This document shows positions 52,185-64,000 of a stretch of DNA of 64,000 bases, piece after piece. Under the pieces are notes generated by a model. The model was not told the origin of the DNA and did not search any database. It was given only the letters and a program-made list of their open reading frames with translations. Made by a program: the position numbers and the translations under genes. Source of the stretch: Ulva prolifera (lineage: Eukaryota; Chlorophyta; Ulvophyceae; Ulvales; Ulvaceae). The DNA lies in NCBI GenBank assembly GCA_023078555.1, contig CM041198.1:7549836-7613835 (forward strand), in the 5' to 3' direction. The stretch's first letter is position 1. Every line of letters begins with the position of its first letter.

Positions 52185-55100
52185 GCTGGCAAGTGGAGTG
52201 TGATGCGGCTGAGCGAGCTGAGGAGCTGCAGCTGTGGGAGCCGGGCTGGCACCGGGGGGCGCATGGGGGCGCAGCTGCTGGAGGTGTGGGGCTTGTGCGC
52301 CAGCTGGCGGGGCAGGCCTGACGATGGTGCACGACTTTTTGTCAGCATTGAGTCGGCAGCGGGCTTTCATCCCACGCCCCCCACTGTTTGTGGAATGTCT
52401 GTTCGTGATGTTGCGCGTGCTGTGCAGAATTTGTTGTTGATCGGTGAAGGATTGAACGGATGACATGTGCCAGCCTCATCGTCGCCTGGTACGGCGTAAT
52501 ATGTTGATGTATGATTACATGAATAAGGCAACCGTACCCAGTGGCGCACTGCTTCGGGAAACGGTGCCCTAATGCTACCAATAGCAAAGTGCCGTACAGA
52601 GTGTTTATCTGGAGCTGCATCGGTCGCGTCGAAACATGGCAGCAGTGTTGATGGAGGTAGTTGATGTCAGTGATCTGGTCAGCCCTACATAGTGAGAGAC
52701 ATGCATGAGACTTGACTGCACACGGGCCTCGTGCTTGAGACCGTATATAAGGGCACTACCTGTTATGTCCTATGGGGATTATTACTGTAACTCTGGTCTA
52801 GTCAATTCGCCTCACAACAGTAGTGCCGAGATGGCCACATGTGTGCTTATGGACACCTGCCCTGGGTGTGTGTCTATTTACAATGCCCAACTGCTGGGCC
52901 TCTGGATGCCGATGCATGCGCATGATTCAATGTGTGACTTAAATCTGTTTCCCAACAAAAAAGAAAAGGGTGTACACTGCCAAGGTGTTTTGGCAGTGCA
53001 CAGGGCTGCACCCTGCAGCGATGCCATGTTGTTGAGCTCGAGCGCGTTGCACCCAACCCATTTATCGCAACAGGCACAGATCACGCTTTGAGGTTTCAGT
53101 GAATGTCATGGGCAGCTGTTGAGAGCGTCGATAACACCAGCGTGAGCCTGCCGGCACGATCGTGTGATCCCCACTCGCCTGGGCGTACTACTGTTGGCAG
53201 ATTGTTTGGCAGCTGAAGCCGTTGAGGATGAATAGTGATGTTTACACGAGATAACGATGTGAATACTGAGTCGAAATCCGTAGGTAAACCGTGGCGTTTT
53301 GCCTTATGTACCTACTGTGTTCAGAGCAGTGTCAGCTGTGCCACCCTGGCAGCAGCCTGCAGCGCTGCAGTACTCGAGAGAACGAGGTATAGTGCAGCTG
53401 CAGCGAAATGGCATCAGCAGCTGCAGGGCGGCCACAGATCAACTGCTCAGCCTGTGCGCCGTTCACCAGAAATACAGGTCAGCCGATGTCGAGCGGTACT
53501 GTACACTTACCACTGCATCTGCCACAGCAGCCCCTTGCAAACCCAGTGCGGCGGGACACATCCATGCGAGGTGAGTGCTAGCCACTCGGAGAGCGGCGTC
53601 GTTCTCGATCGACTAGGTTGAATAGGCGACGATGGCCTTGCTTTTCCACAACTGGGAGTCAATTTGGTGGTGCAGATATGACAGGTTCGCCTGGATGTAA
53701 GGTGGGGAATGCAACGAAATCACGGCGTCCAGCTTCGCACGTGTGCATTCATGCTCACCTGGGTCAATGATACGCTGATCAGGCATCTGATGTGAGTGTT
53801 GCCCAGTCATCTTGTGGGTGCGTTTGTGGGTCCCTTCAGCCATCTTGTGTGTCTGGCTGTTGCGTTTTGGTGTCATGCGACATGGCTTCTACACACCAAC
53901 ATGTTGCAACAGTGCTGTGCATGCTTGCAACGGTGGTGCATAGACCATTGCCTATGCACGTAGATGTACGTCAGTTCGGCTCATGTTCTTTTGAGTGAGC
54001 ACTGCGATCTGCTTGGCTCAAGAATGTCACTCGAGAATGTCCAAACTTGATGCCTTGACCTTCTGGGCTATCTCAGAAGGAGGCGGAGAGCATGACATCA
54101 ATGGCAGATGATTACTCGACATCGACGCTACCGCACCGATTTCTCAAATCTGACAATAAGTTGAAAACAACGCTGGGACACCAAGGTTGCAGGCCATGTT
54201 CGGTGCACAGACGGCCGTCTGTGTACCGACATGCACAAGTCTGTGCCAAACTGCGTGAGGGGCTGACCGTTCCTCAGAACTTCGAGACAGGCCTCGTCGC
54301 TAGCGACTGCTGTTCTTCCTTTATGCACTGTTCCTGAGCCCCTGGTCAGCCCGCGCCATCATACCGGAAATGTGCTCAACTGGAACAACACGCGCGGACG
54401 TCAGCGTTCGCGCGCACTAGACACTACCCATACGTACATGACACTAATGCTCGCAACGGATACTTCAAACCTTTGCGCGACGGCTACGAGCAGGTGCAGC
54501 AATACGTGCTGACGGATGCCAGTGCGATCTGTACACGCTGTGGTCGGGCCCGTGCATGTTCTACGGCTCTATAGACATCACATTCGATTCACGTATGGTG
54601 CTGATTGCACGGCGATCTCAGGTAGATCTTGAGGTTAATGCATCTCGTCGGCATGCTTCCGCCTTGGCGATCGCAAGCATATATGTGGTACAGCTCCACG
54701 CACAGATGCCACCTGGGAAAGGCATTATCATAGAGTTCCTACTTTGGCAGGACTATGCTGTGCATTGATGGTCGAACAACTCAACTTGGTGCGAGGAAAA
54801 AGCGGATTGAAGCACGGCAGCCGTCAGCGGGACGACTCAAGTCTCCGACGCCAAGCTGCCTCAGATCGTCTTGTCACATCATGACACTGCAGGGGACGGC
54901 TTTGCGTACGGCGAGATGTCCGAGAATTCGAACAACGACTGGCGTGTCCATTAGCTCTTGTCACGTGGCATGTTGTGGGTCAGTCAATGGACGGCTATTT
55001 GCCACAGCTTTTCTGTCGCGTATAGCGTTTGTGGAAAATCTTCTGACCACGACAACCGGCAGCGCAATGTATCCTTGGGTGCTTTCAAGCCTAGCCGAAT

Positions 55101-55454
55101 TGACGGCGTCGCGCAGATGTCGGTGTTGCGTCTTTGGCCATATTTGGAAGGGGAAAATTGACGGCATGCATATGTCGCAGTGTCAGTTTCACCGGCTTCC
55201 GGCGCGCCATGCGAGATTGAGACGGAACGGCAGAGACACCATGCAGCGGGACACACACGGTATATCAATCGTTCAGCAGATGACGAGGGCTCTCAGTCGT
55301 TCTTCTGGTGGCGGACCGGCTGTCACCGTGCTCACCGTGACCAGCGACAGTCTTTCAGGGCGCACCCAGCTGCTCTTTGTTCCAGGCATCGTATGGATTT
55401 AATCTGCATATCGTGTCTTATTTGATTTTTGAGCGGGTCTAGGCTTGCACGGCT
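52185..55454. other. Intergenic with weak coding candidates
   Basis: No gene was firmly supported. Protein-like fragments occur on the plus strand at 54092-54185 (MTSMADDYSTSTLPHRF) and 54523-54768 (CDLYTLWSGPCMFYGSIDI, then GKGIIIEFLLWQD), possibly one gene. The intron needed between 54493 and 54523 would be only about 29 bases, so no gene model is given. Confidence 0.35.
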
Positions 55455-58400
55455 ATGGCGTTAACATGGGACGACCTGGCGTTCTCCGTGGTGTTCAACT
55501 GCGGAGTCGCCTTGGTCTGTTTCATCATCTTCAACGTCCTGCGGCGTCTTTCTTTCCTTTCGAATTTCTATATGGCAAGGAGATATCTGGCGATTCCGTT
55601 CAGGTGTGCGTCCCAGGCTGCGACCTGCGCCATATGTCACGGCAGGCACATTGACTGCTTGCAGCCGCGGCGGTTGTCTTTTAGCATCAAAGCCTGGGCC
55701 GATATTCAAATTGATCCGAATTGTTTGGCGGGGGTTCATGGCAGCGACGGCCGTATGTCACCAACGCCGACCAGTCATGCCGGACGGTTGCTGTGCCAGC
55801 GCAAGTGAGTCAGCTCGTCAGCTCGCTGTACAGCACTGGCATGCCATGTAATTCCACATGGGTACTCTGATTCTGCTCTTTGTCGAAACCTTCTGGCTGT
55901 TTACATGTCCGGGCGTGCGTTGCCCGTCGCATGTTGCCGTTCGATCGTAACAACTCCGAACGAGGCCCCACTGCCGAACGGCAACAACGGCAACCTGAGT
56001 GTTACTCCGAAAGATGCAACTTTCTGCATGAAGTCGACTGCATACTGCTTCTGCGCGTCACCCATGTTTTCCGTCATCCACCTGACCCCGCCCGCAATAC
56101 TCGGACAATCGTCGCAACCACGTCGTCCAGCCCTGCTTATGCTACTTCATGCTGCCGTCGAAGCTGCTCGAGGGCGGCGTTTGCTCACCGCTGAGTACGG
56201 GTGATCTGTGGTGCATTGACGCACGCCGACCCACGCGAGCACTGAGATTGTGGCCAACCTGCCCGTGACAGCCCCGGTTCCACGGCACTGCCTTGCCTTG
56301 CTGCGTCGCACGAAACTGCAGCCGCCGTGCTATTTTGTATCGTGTCAGCTATGCGTCAGATCCAGACAGGAGAGTCGCCCTGAGAACGTACGAAAATGCA
56401 GTCCGGAACGGCGTGCTTCCGATATCTGACGTGGACTGCAGCTGAGCTGTCAGTGCACATTTTGCGGCAGCAGCCGACTCAGCTGGCCCGCAGCCTGCAG
56501 CTCGGCGGAACGCATCGTCAACATATTATGTCGCTAAACATGTTATGGCAATGTGTTGCGAGTGTGCCGCCGCACGTGTGATCATGCATGCACCATTATG
56601 CATTCACTGATACCATGCCGGGCACACCTTACGGCCTGGTCTGTCCCCAGATCTGTGCAATCGGGAGGGGGGAGGGGGACATAATCGGAGTTCCTCTATA
56701 TGGCCTTGGGCTGCAGCCTGTGACTCCATTCTGCCGTGCCTTTGCCAGAGGTGTATCGGAGGGGAATACTGATGTCTGTTTTTATGGCGTGATGTTTGGT
56801 TGATGGTGTGGTGGTGGAAGTGTGGGCAATCGTTGATGTTGATGGGGTGTGGTTGTCCCCATCCAACCATGTACCAGTGTGGACTCCACACCCATTACTC
56901 CAGGGCCAGGGTTTCGGTATGATTCATGCATGACCCACCCATCATCCATCCACCCTGCACTATCCAAGTGATCTTTCAGATGACAGTGTCAAGGAACTTG
57001 CGATTGGTGACATCCATCCTCCATGACATCCATCCTCCATGTCATGCGATTGGTGATATCCATCCTCCATCCTCCGTGATGTTCATGTAATACAGCATCA
57101 ACCAGTGATTTCTACCTCAGTACACAGTGTTGTGGCAGAACTCAGTAATAGCAGCAGTTCATCAGGGTGCCCTGATATGTCTGGGGGCGTGCCTGTCTGT
57201 ACAACCCTAGCCCCTGCTGAGAGGGTCCCAGCTGAGCATGGCATTGCATGGCATTGCTTTGCATGTGCTACAAGGACAAAGCTGCAGAGGCAGCACCGCA
57301 GCACCCAAATAGGGGCACCACACACGCATGCAACCAATGGCACAAGCACAGCATACCGGTGGTGTTGTTGTGTATACATGGGCTGCATGCGTGTGTGCAT
57401 CACCAGCCGCGGCCTGCGGTTTAGAGGCCGGTGCTCTTGTGTGTCAGAGCATACCACATGAAGCAACCTGTAATGCTGGCCGAGCGCTCCAACCCCAGCC
57501 CACGGCGCAGCGGCAGTCCCACAAACATGCATATCACCCGCTTCACCCGTCCCTGCACAACACCCCGAACCATGCATGCCCGTCCTCTGGGCGCGCCCAT
57601 AGGTGTGATGGCAGCACTCTTGTCACACTACCCCGCCCCATGCAGTCTGCCGCCGCGCATGCAGGTTCCGGCCGCCGCCGCTGGCCTCAAGCTTCTTGGG
57701 GTGGATGAAGCCGGTGTTCACGCTCCCGGACGAGCAGTTCGCGCGCGTCGCCGGTGTTGACGCGCTAGCGTATGTGCGCTACCTCAAGCTCTGCCTCAAG
57801 ATCGCCGCCTTTGTGACCCTTATCGCGTTCGGCGCGTTGCTGCCGACCAACATGACGAGCGACTTCGTCTCGAAGGAGCTGCGGCGGCAGGCGCGCCTCG
57901 GGTGCGAGCTTGAGGAAGACGAGGACGCCGTCGCGGTGCGCCCCTCACTCGCCCATTTTTTCTTTCAGAACAGCTGCGTGGTTCTTGTTCCGCAGCTGTT
58001 TCGCTGTATGCATGCATGATTGCATAGCTCTGTCCACATGGACTTGGACCGCTCCGGAATCCGGGATCGCTTTAGTGGCTGTGCCATGAATGATCTCAGT
58101 CGTGTGCACCACTGTGGCGCTGTTCGCACCAGCCCCTAAGACCCCAAAGCACATCCAGGCAATGGCGGTATCAATGGCGGTTCTCGCCGACCCCCTGTGC
58201 CGCTGCGTGCGCGCTGTGGAGTGCGACCCCCTGTCGCCGCCGTCAGCTAGTGGTGGTGTGGGTGAGAAGCTCAGGCGCCGATTGGCCGCGGGGTGTCTGT
58301 CGAAACTCATTCTATATATCTCTACCTGAAAACACAAGGGTTTGAATCTCAAGTGTGGGAGGCAGGCGAGATTGATTGATGTTGGATATGTCGCTGTGTT

Positions 58401-59023
58401 GCCCACCTGTTGTTGAGGCAAGCAGCACGCACTGGAAGCGTGTGGATGTCGCTTGTGCTCTGCCGCCGCGTGCAACCGCTGCGTGCTCTGCCGCTGCGTG
58501 CAACCGCTGCGTGCAACCGCTGCGTGCTTGGTGTTTCGCTGTTGGCACACCGTATCTATGCATGCTTCCGCAGCCATACCCATGGAGCCATCGCCAACTC
58601 TGAGACCCGGTTCCGGTGCATCGAGGCTGTGCCCTCATTGAGATGCGTGGTGTCGGGTGCTAGCACCACTGTGCTGCTTGAATGAGCCCCTTGGATCTCA
58701 GAACCAGCCTGGGCAATGGCGGTTGCACCACCGGCGGGGCTAACTGTGTGATCGCTCTGCCCTCGATGATCGGCGTGCAGCTCCCCCGGCAGCCCACGCT
58801 GTGGTCGCTGTGTGACGGGTGCGGACGTCAGTGCAGGCCATAGCGGCGTCCCCTGAGCAATCCCCTGCAGAGGCAGCAGCGGCAGCAGCAAAGGCGGAGC
58901 AGTGCGGCTTCGTCGTCAACGAGTTCGACAAGACCTCGCTCACAAACATCGAGCCGGACTCGATGAAGCTGTGGGTGCACGTCGGCGCCGTCAACCTCAT
59001 CACCTTTGTCATCCTCGTCGTAC

Positions 59024-59065
<42 letters not shown>

Positions 59066-60809
59066 CGCCATTCTGACACCTCCCACACTTCCTGCACGTT
59101 CCATCCTGCGCACGTCCAGCCCGAGCCGTCATAACCGCGCCCTGTCTGCGAGTGGTGAACGGCCGCACACGTACCCGCTGGGCTGCGTGCTGTGTGGGCT
59201 GTGGGGCGCGGGGCGAGACAGCCACACACCTCGCTCTGGAGCCGGCTGCGCGTGCGGGCGGGCGCGTGCCAACCTTGCAGACGCACTTCGGCCAAGGGCT
59301 GATCCGCGGAGTGCATGTGCAGATGCTATGGCAGCACTATGAGGAGACGATCGCGTGGCGTGTGCTGCACCTGTCGTGGCTGCGCCGCGGTGATGAGGGC
59401 CACACCGTGCTCGTGCAGGACGTGCCGACCACCAATGTCCTCGAGGCCGGTGCCGAATTGCTCTCCAACGTGCGCCTCCACCTCCCCCCCCCCCCCCCCC
59501 CCCCCCCCCCCTGCTTGCCACGGCTGCTTGCTGCTGGTGGCATGCTGCCGCTGACTTCTCCTGCTTGTGAAACGCTCCGCTCCGCCCCTGGTGCATCGCT
59601 GCCGATGGTCACACACCGCCTCCGATTCCTGAAGCCGCAGCTGCTGGTGCCACGATGCCGCTGACTGTAGCTGCTTTTGTTCAGCGCGCACGGTCGCTGG
59701 TGTTGCACTGACCACGAGGCCGGTGCTGCTGCAGGCGATCGACGACATCGACGACCTCTTCTCAACGAAGAACAAAGAAATCTATTTGGCTGATACCAAT
59801 ACCGTCGACCCCCGCCGTGTGGCACGCCCCCCCTCCCTTCGCTCTACCTGCGATATCCTTTGCACTCTTCTCTGTGTATGCGTGTGTACGTGTGGTGTGA
59901 TTCTGGGCAGCAGCAGTGCGGCTGTTGAGCTGGGGCCGTGGTGCAGGGTGGAGAAGCGACAGGCAGCTTTGGCATGCCACCTCAGCCACTTGTTCGGCGC
60001 ACTGACCTCGCCGCCTTTGAGAGCCGCCCCCCGGTGACCGACTTCGAGCCTGCTAAGCAGGTAACCCCTTGTCCCACGTGTTGGTCTGCGTGTGGATGCT
60101 TCGGAGGCTGAGGGCACTGCAGGCCTGCTCCCTTGTCCTGATCAAACGGCGTCTGGGTGTGGCCATGCACCGCAGCCCGGCCAGCAGTGCCGTTCAGAGC
60201 TTGCTTGCTAGCCTAGCCATGTGAATGCATGGTCAATGCCCGGTGCTATCCGATGAGCGGCGCTTTCACGGTTCGGCTGTGCTGTGACCCAGCCCGGGCT
60301 TCAGATGCTGACGGTGACAAGCATGGGGCATCAGCAGTGTGGTGTGTGTGCGTGTAACAACACCGCAGCGGGGCGGCTGCAGGTGGATGCTGCGCTGGAG
60401 AAGAAGGTCGAGATGAAGGACGTCGTGCGCCGCGAGTTCGCGCGCTCCATCGGCGCTGAGCAAGTCGAGTGTGCTTCTACGCCCCCATCCGCATTGTCGT
60501 GCACGCATGAGCCGTGCGTGTGTGCGTGTACGTGGTCTGTGCTGCAGCAAAAGCTACGAAAAACGGCGCTGTCCCGTGTCGATCACACTCAACCCGGAGT
60601 GTCCAGGGGTGGAAACAGCCTCGTGCCTCGCGGTGGTCCTGTGATGCAACACTTGATGGGGAGGCGTGTGGCGGTGCAGGGCGGTGAACGTCGTGTACGA
60701 TGACAGTGCCATCAGCTCAGACAAGAAGGAGTTCGACGGTCTGATGGAGAAGATCAAGGATCTGACCGACTTGTGGGTTGGCAAGATGCGCAGCGGTTCG
60801 CGCCCCCCG

Positions 60810-60841
<32 letters not shown>

Positions 60842-63800
60842 CCGTTCATCTATGTCACTTTCTGTGCATCTGGCGCCTGACGCAGGTGGAACAACACCGT
60901 GCTTGCTGTGTTGCGGTGCGTGGCGTGGCGATAACGGAGCAACAGCGGTGCGTGGCAGAGCTCAGCGTCTGTGCTGTTGCTGCATTTGTGCTGCGGCCAT
61001 GACATCCGCCCCGCGCCTGCACCGCCGCGCCTGCTCCGATCCACACGCCCCTGTGGCCGCTTTGTGCGTCTGACCGCAAGAATCCGCCCCTGCTCGGAAC
61101 CAACGGCAGGCCCCCATCACGCCATGCATTCCCTCCATGTGCATCCAAAGCGTGGCAGAGAGAGCCCGAAAGATGTGAGGTGGGGTGGCCTGTCACTAGG
61201 TGAGGTCGCCAGCAGTGAAAAGCTGCGAGAGTGCGGTGCTGTGCAGACGATCACGACAAGCAGGGTGCGCGCAAGAAGATCAAGCGCAAGGAGGTGAAGC
61301 TCGGCAAGATGATGGGCCTTGGGGACATCGACGAGGAGGCAAAGAAGGCCTTCGGCCAGGGTGCCGACAAGGCCGATGAGATGCAGTACAGCATCTTCCG
61401 CCTGCGCCAGCTGAAGCGCGAGCTCGCCGAGCACCGCGAGCAGGTCTTCAAGGAGGTGCTCATCCACCACCCCTTACCGCGTTTTCTTGATGTTGCTGTG
61501 GTTGGTTGTCTGCAATGCCCTCTGCCAGAGTTTCTGTCACCAGCAGAAGTAGACCTGGTTTCTGAAAGAGGGTCAGCGCGTCTCAGGCTGCACCGTAGGA
61601 GCGCATGTTCTCGTCATAGCCGCAGCCCGAGCACACAATGCCAGCTTCTTGAGCTGCGATGGTGGCAGCAGAAGATTTGCGCTTATCGCCGGCGATGTCT
61701 CTCGACACAAGACGCTGTGCCACTTGTCCTGTATGGTCCGTTCCGGAAGCCCGGAGTCGTCTGCACGTTCGCCGCTCACTAACCCTCCGGCAGCTCCCGC
61801 CTTTCGGCATCATATCACCTACCCACGCGCACATACACCCCTATCACAAACTTCGACATACTCTCTTCCAGCCGCACGTGTTCCCACCCCTGCTGGCGCA
61901 TTCCCACTCCCCATCCCTACAGATCTCGGGAATTCAACTGAACACCCCTGGCCGCTGTGTGCAGCCGTCGCATGCCGCGTTTGTGTCGTTCCGCACCCGC
62001 CAGGCGCAGTCCACCGCGGCCACCGGCCTCCTCAGCCTCGACTCCACCTCCTGGCTGACCACGCCCGCGCCCAACCCGACCGAGGTCATCTGGGACAACG
62101 TGACGTGCCCGCACCAGCAGCGCGGCCTGCGCCAGCTCGCCGGCTGGGGCATCCTCGCCGCTGTCATCGTCTTCTTCTTCCCCATCATCTTCGCCCTGCA
62201 GCAGATCGTCAACCTGCAGGGCTACGCGGAGCCTGACAACTGGGCGCAGTGGCTCCTGGACGCCCCGCTCCTCGGCAGTGCGCCCCCCCCCCCCCCCCCC
62301 CCCCCCCCCCTTCGCCCCTGCTGCAGCCACTGCCCCTCTCCTCCTGCCGTGTTGCTCCTTCTGCAGAGCCGTCTCCTGCTCCGTCTCGGGTCTTGGGTCG
62401 CACTCCTGACTTGGCGAATGTCTAGAATGCAGAACACAACAAGCAGCAGCTGATGCTGGTATCTCTGCGTGAGTGTATGTGCTGATGCAAGCAGCCTGGG
62501 TCGTCATGGAATCTATCATGGCAGTGTTGTCAGAAACAAAGTCTCCCAAAAATAAAAGAAGAAGGCACAAAAATTCTGTTCTGCTGCTGCGCCAACCACC
62601 CGGCGCGCACCCAAGCCTACCGCAGCCCCCGGCCGCAACGCCCTAGGCCCGCACGTGCAGACCTGCTCAAGACGATCATGCCGACACTCGCGCTCACAAT
62701 CATCCTCGCCATCATGCCGATGGTCCTGAAACTCGTCGCCGCGAAGATCGAGAAGCAGCCCTCCCTCTCTGCCGTCGACTTCTCGCTCGGCCAGAAGTAC
62801 TTCATCTTCCAGTTCTTCGTCGTCTTTGTCTTCAACACGATCCTCGGCGCCGCCTCCACCGGCACGAGCGGCGGCGACTCCGCGCTGCCGGTCGTTGACA
62901 TCTTTAATGACCTCAAGAAGGACCCTAGCCTCATCACCGACTGGCTTGGATCGGCGATCCCGCAGCAGGTGTCCCCCTGCCCTCCTCCACATGCTCTGCA
63001 TGCCTTGCATGCTCAGCCTTCCCTTGCTGCCCTGCTGCTGCCAGGCCCCATCTCTTGCTCCACCCGGCTGGTGCCACGACAGATCTAGTGTACATCTCCT
63101 GTGAGCCTAAGCTTTGTGTTTGCCCCCCCCCCCCCCCCCCCCCCTCTCTTTCTTTTCTTTTGTTGTTTGGCGTCACATGCCTGTACATCGCTTTTTTCAG
63201 CCATCACCAGCCCTGTCGGCACCGCCATGCCGCTGCTGCGGGAGACGTACGTGTCGTGTGTGATTTTCAGCGCGTCACCGCGCACTACCACCTACCGATT
63301 GCTTGCCGGTGGTGCGTCGTGCTGCGCACGCATGCCGTGCATCGTGCTGCGCATGCATGCCCATGCATCGTCCGCCCCCTTGTCCGCTGCCTGCACCCTC
63401 GCAGCCGCGCTCCATCAAGCCGGGCCGCAACCCGTGTGCACCTCCGCAGGCATCCTACTTCCTCTCGTTCCTGCTCACAAAGGGCGTCCTCGCGTCGTCC
63501 ATCCGCTTCCTGCGCGCCCCGGGCGCCGCGATCTACTTCATCCTGAGCAAGATCTCGAGCAGCGAGCGCGCGAAGAAGCGCACGTGGTCGCACCAGTACG
63601 CCTCGTACGGCACCGCCATCCCCTCCGACTCGATGGCCTTCCTCATCCTCATCGTCTTCTCCGTCTCGCAGCCGTTCGTGGCGGGCGCGGCGTTAGTGTA
63701 CTTCTTCTGCAGCCACTTCTACTGGCGCTACGACCTGCTGTACACCAAGCGCGAGGCGTTCCAGTCTGGCGGGCTCTTTTGGCCTGTGGTGCGCACGTTG

Positions 63801-64000
63801 GTTTCTCTGGACGCAGTTCCATGCACATGCAACTACAGGGTTTCCCTGATAGGCTCTGGGCACCCGGTCTGATCAGCATACACACGTTTGTGCAAAAGAT
63901 CACAGCATGTTTTGCATGTGCCAACGACCTCTGTGGTGCAGATGTTTAACCAGATGCTGGTCGGCCTGATCGTCTTCCAGCTGACGTACATCGGCATCCT
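55455..64000 (+). CDS. OSCA/CSC1 (TMEM63-type) Ca2+-permeable mechanosensitive channel, 3' partial
   Basis: Thirteen exons close in phase: 55455-55603, 57665-57935, 58837-59019, 59323-59469, 59735-59816, 59963-60060, 60383-60468, 60680-60795, 61247-61455, 61965-62277, 62661-62968, 63450-63788 and 63942 onward. The first membrane segment is in exon 1 (FNCGVALVCFIIFNVL). Exon 2 has WMKPVFTLPDEQFARVAGVD, and exon 3 DKTSLTNIEPDSMKLWVH. The cytosolic RNA-binding-like insert follows (VLVQDVPTTN). Exon 10 has AAFVSFRTRQAQ, PTEVIWDNV and the helix AAVIVFFFPIIFALQQIVNL. Exon 11 carries pore-lining-type helices and SLGQKYFIFQFFVVFVFNT. These proteins are dimeric cation channels of the plasma or organelle membrane, gated by membrane tension and hyperosmolarity. 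The insert is charged and long (KKIKRKEVKLGKMMGLGDI). The exon 9 donor is uncertain (61443 or 61455). The gene continues beyond the window. Confidence 0.93.
57009..57082. repeat. CATCCATCCTCCATG minisatellite in OSCA intron 1
   Basis: Imperfect tandem copies of a 15-19-base CATCCATCCTCC unit in the 2-kb first intron. Confidence 0.85.
58460..58532. repeat. CCGCTGCGTGCAA tandem repeat in OSCA intron 2
   Basis: Five to six imperfect copies of a 13-base unit. Confidence 0.85.
59026..59063. repeat. C38 tract after the exon 3 donor
   Basis: The tract begins six bases after the donor GTACGT at 59020. Confidence 0.97.
59484..59511. repeat. C28 tract after the exon 4 donor
   Basis: The tract begins 14 bases after the donor GTGCGC at 59470. 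Confidence 0.97.
60802..60839. repeat. C6-G-C30 tract after the exon 8 donor
   Basis: The tract begins about seven bases after the donor GTTCGC at 60796. Confidence 0.95.
62283..62310. repeat. C28 tract after the exon 10 donor
   Basis: The tract begins five bases after the donor GTGCGC at 62278. Confidence 0.97.
63123..63144. repeat. C22 tract in OSCA intron 11
   Basis: A mid-intron C run followed by a pyrimidine stretch; here the donor itself (62969) is followed only by a short C run. Confidence 0.97.

Noticed and set aside
54092-54768. Possible small gene
   Set aside because: Protein-like pieces exist, but the frames could only be joined with a 29-base intron, too short to accept.
54755-55402. 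215-codon plus-strand frame before OSCA
   Set aside because: Low-information sequence rich in Ser, Arg and Cys, with no domain and no splice context.

Overview
This is nuclear DNA from a single-celled eukaryote. Almost every recognisable gene is broken by spliceosomal introns (about 70 to 2,000 bases). Donors are mostly GTGCG-, GTRNG- or GTATG-type and acceptors mostly end in TGCAG. A Kintoun-type dynein-assembly factor indicates a flagellate. A four-domain voltage-gated calcium channel, Pro-rich type I metacaspases and an OSCA/CSC1 channel together would fit an alga or related protist, but the lineage cannot be fixed from this sequence. No rRNA, tRNA, CRISPR array or transposon was recognised.

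Layout. 1-3.1 kb (+): 3' part of a TKL-like protein kinase with a long repeat-bearing N-terminal region. 3.9-11.5 kb (-): an 11-exon four-domain voltage-gated channel with an EEEE filter. 12.4-17.2 kb (+): two proteins of unknown function, one with paired membrane segments and one with a Cys-rich zinc-ligand-like block. 19.4-22.3 kb (-): Kintoun/DNAAF2. 22.9-24.1 kb (+): spliceosomal SmD1. 24.7-26.8 kb (+): an unrecognised 390-residue protein. 28.7-32.6 kb (+): two tandem paralogues of an unrecognised small membrane protein, one with a 20-base micro-exon. 34.5 kb (-): a small two-exon gene. 35.3-38.5 kb and 48.6-52.2 kb (+): two paralogous type I metacaspases with the same intron positions and phases. 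Between them on the minus strand lie an unrecognised 438-residue protein, a putative secreted protein and a fragmentary gene. 55.5-64 kb (+): the first 13 exons of an OSCA/CSC1 channel that runs off the window.

The coding exons were assembled by hand by matching splice sites, reading phase and family alignment; where phases did not close this is stated. GC-rich genes with strong C/G third positions (kinase, metacaspases, 41.5-43.3 kb gene, OSCA) are interspersed with genes of more balanced composition (calcium channel, Kintoun, SmD1, the tandem membrane proteins). The introns of the GC-rich genes carry unusual features: C-tracts starting 5-14 bases after the donor, dense TGCATGC motifs, and a (GT)n/(GTGC)n array of over 200 bases.

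Several genes concern calcium: a voltage-gated calcium channel with an IQ motif, an osmosensitive calcium-permeable channel, and two members of the usually calcium-dependent metacaspase family. A functional link between them is inference only.
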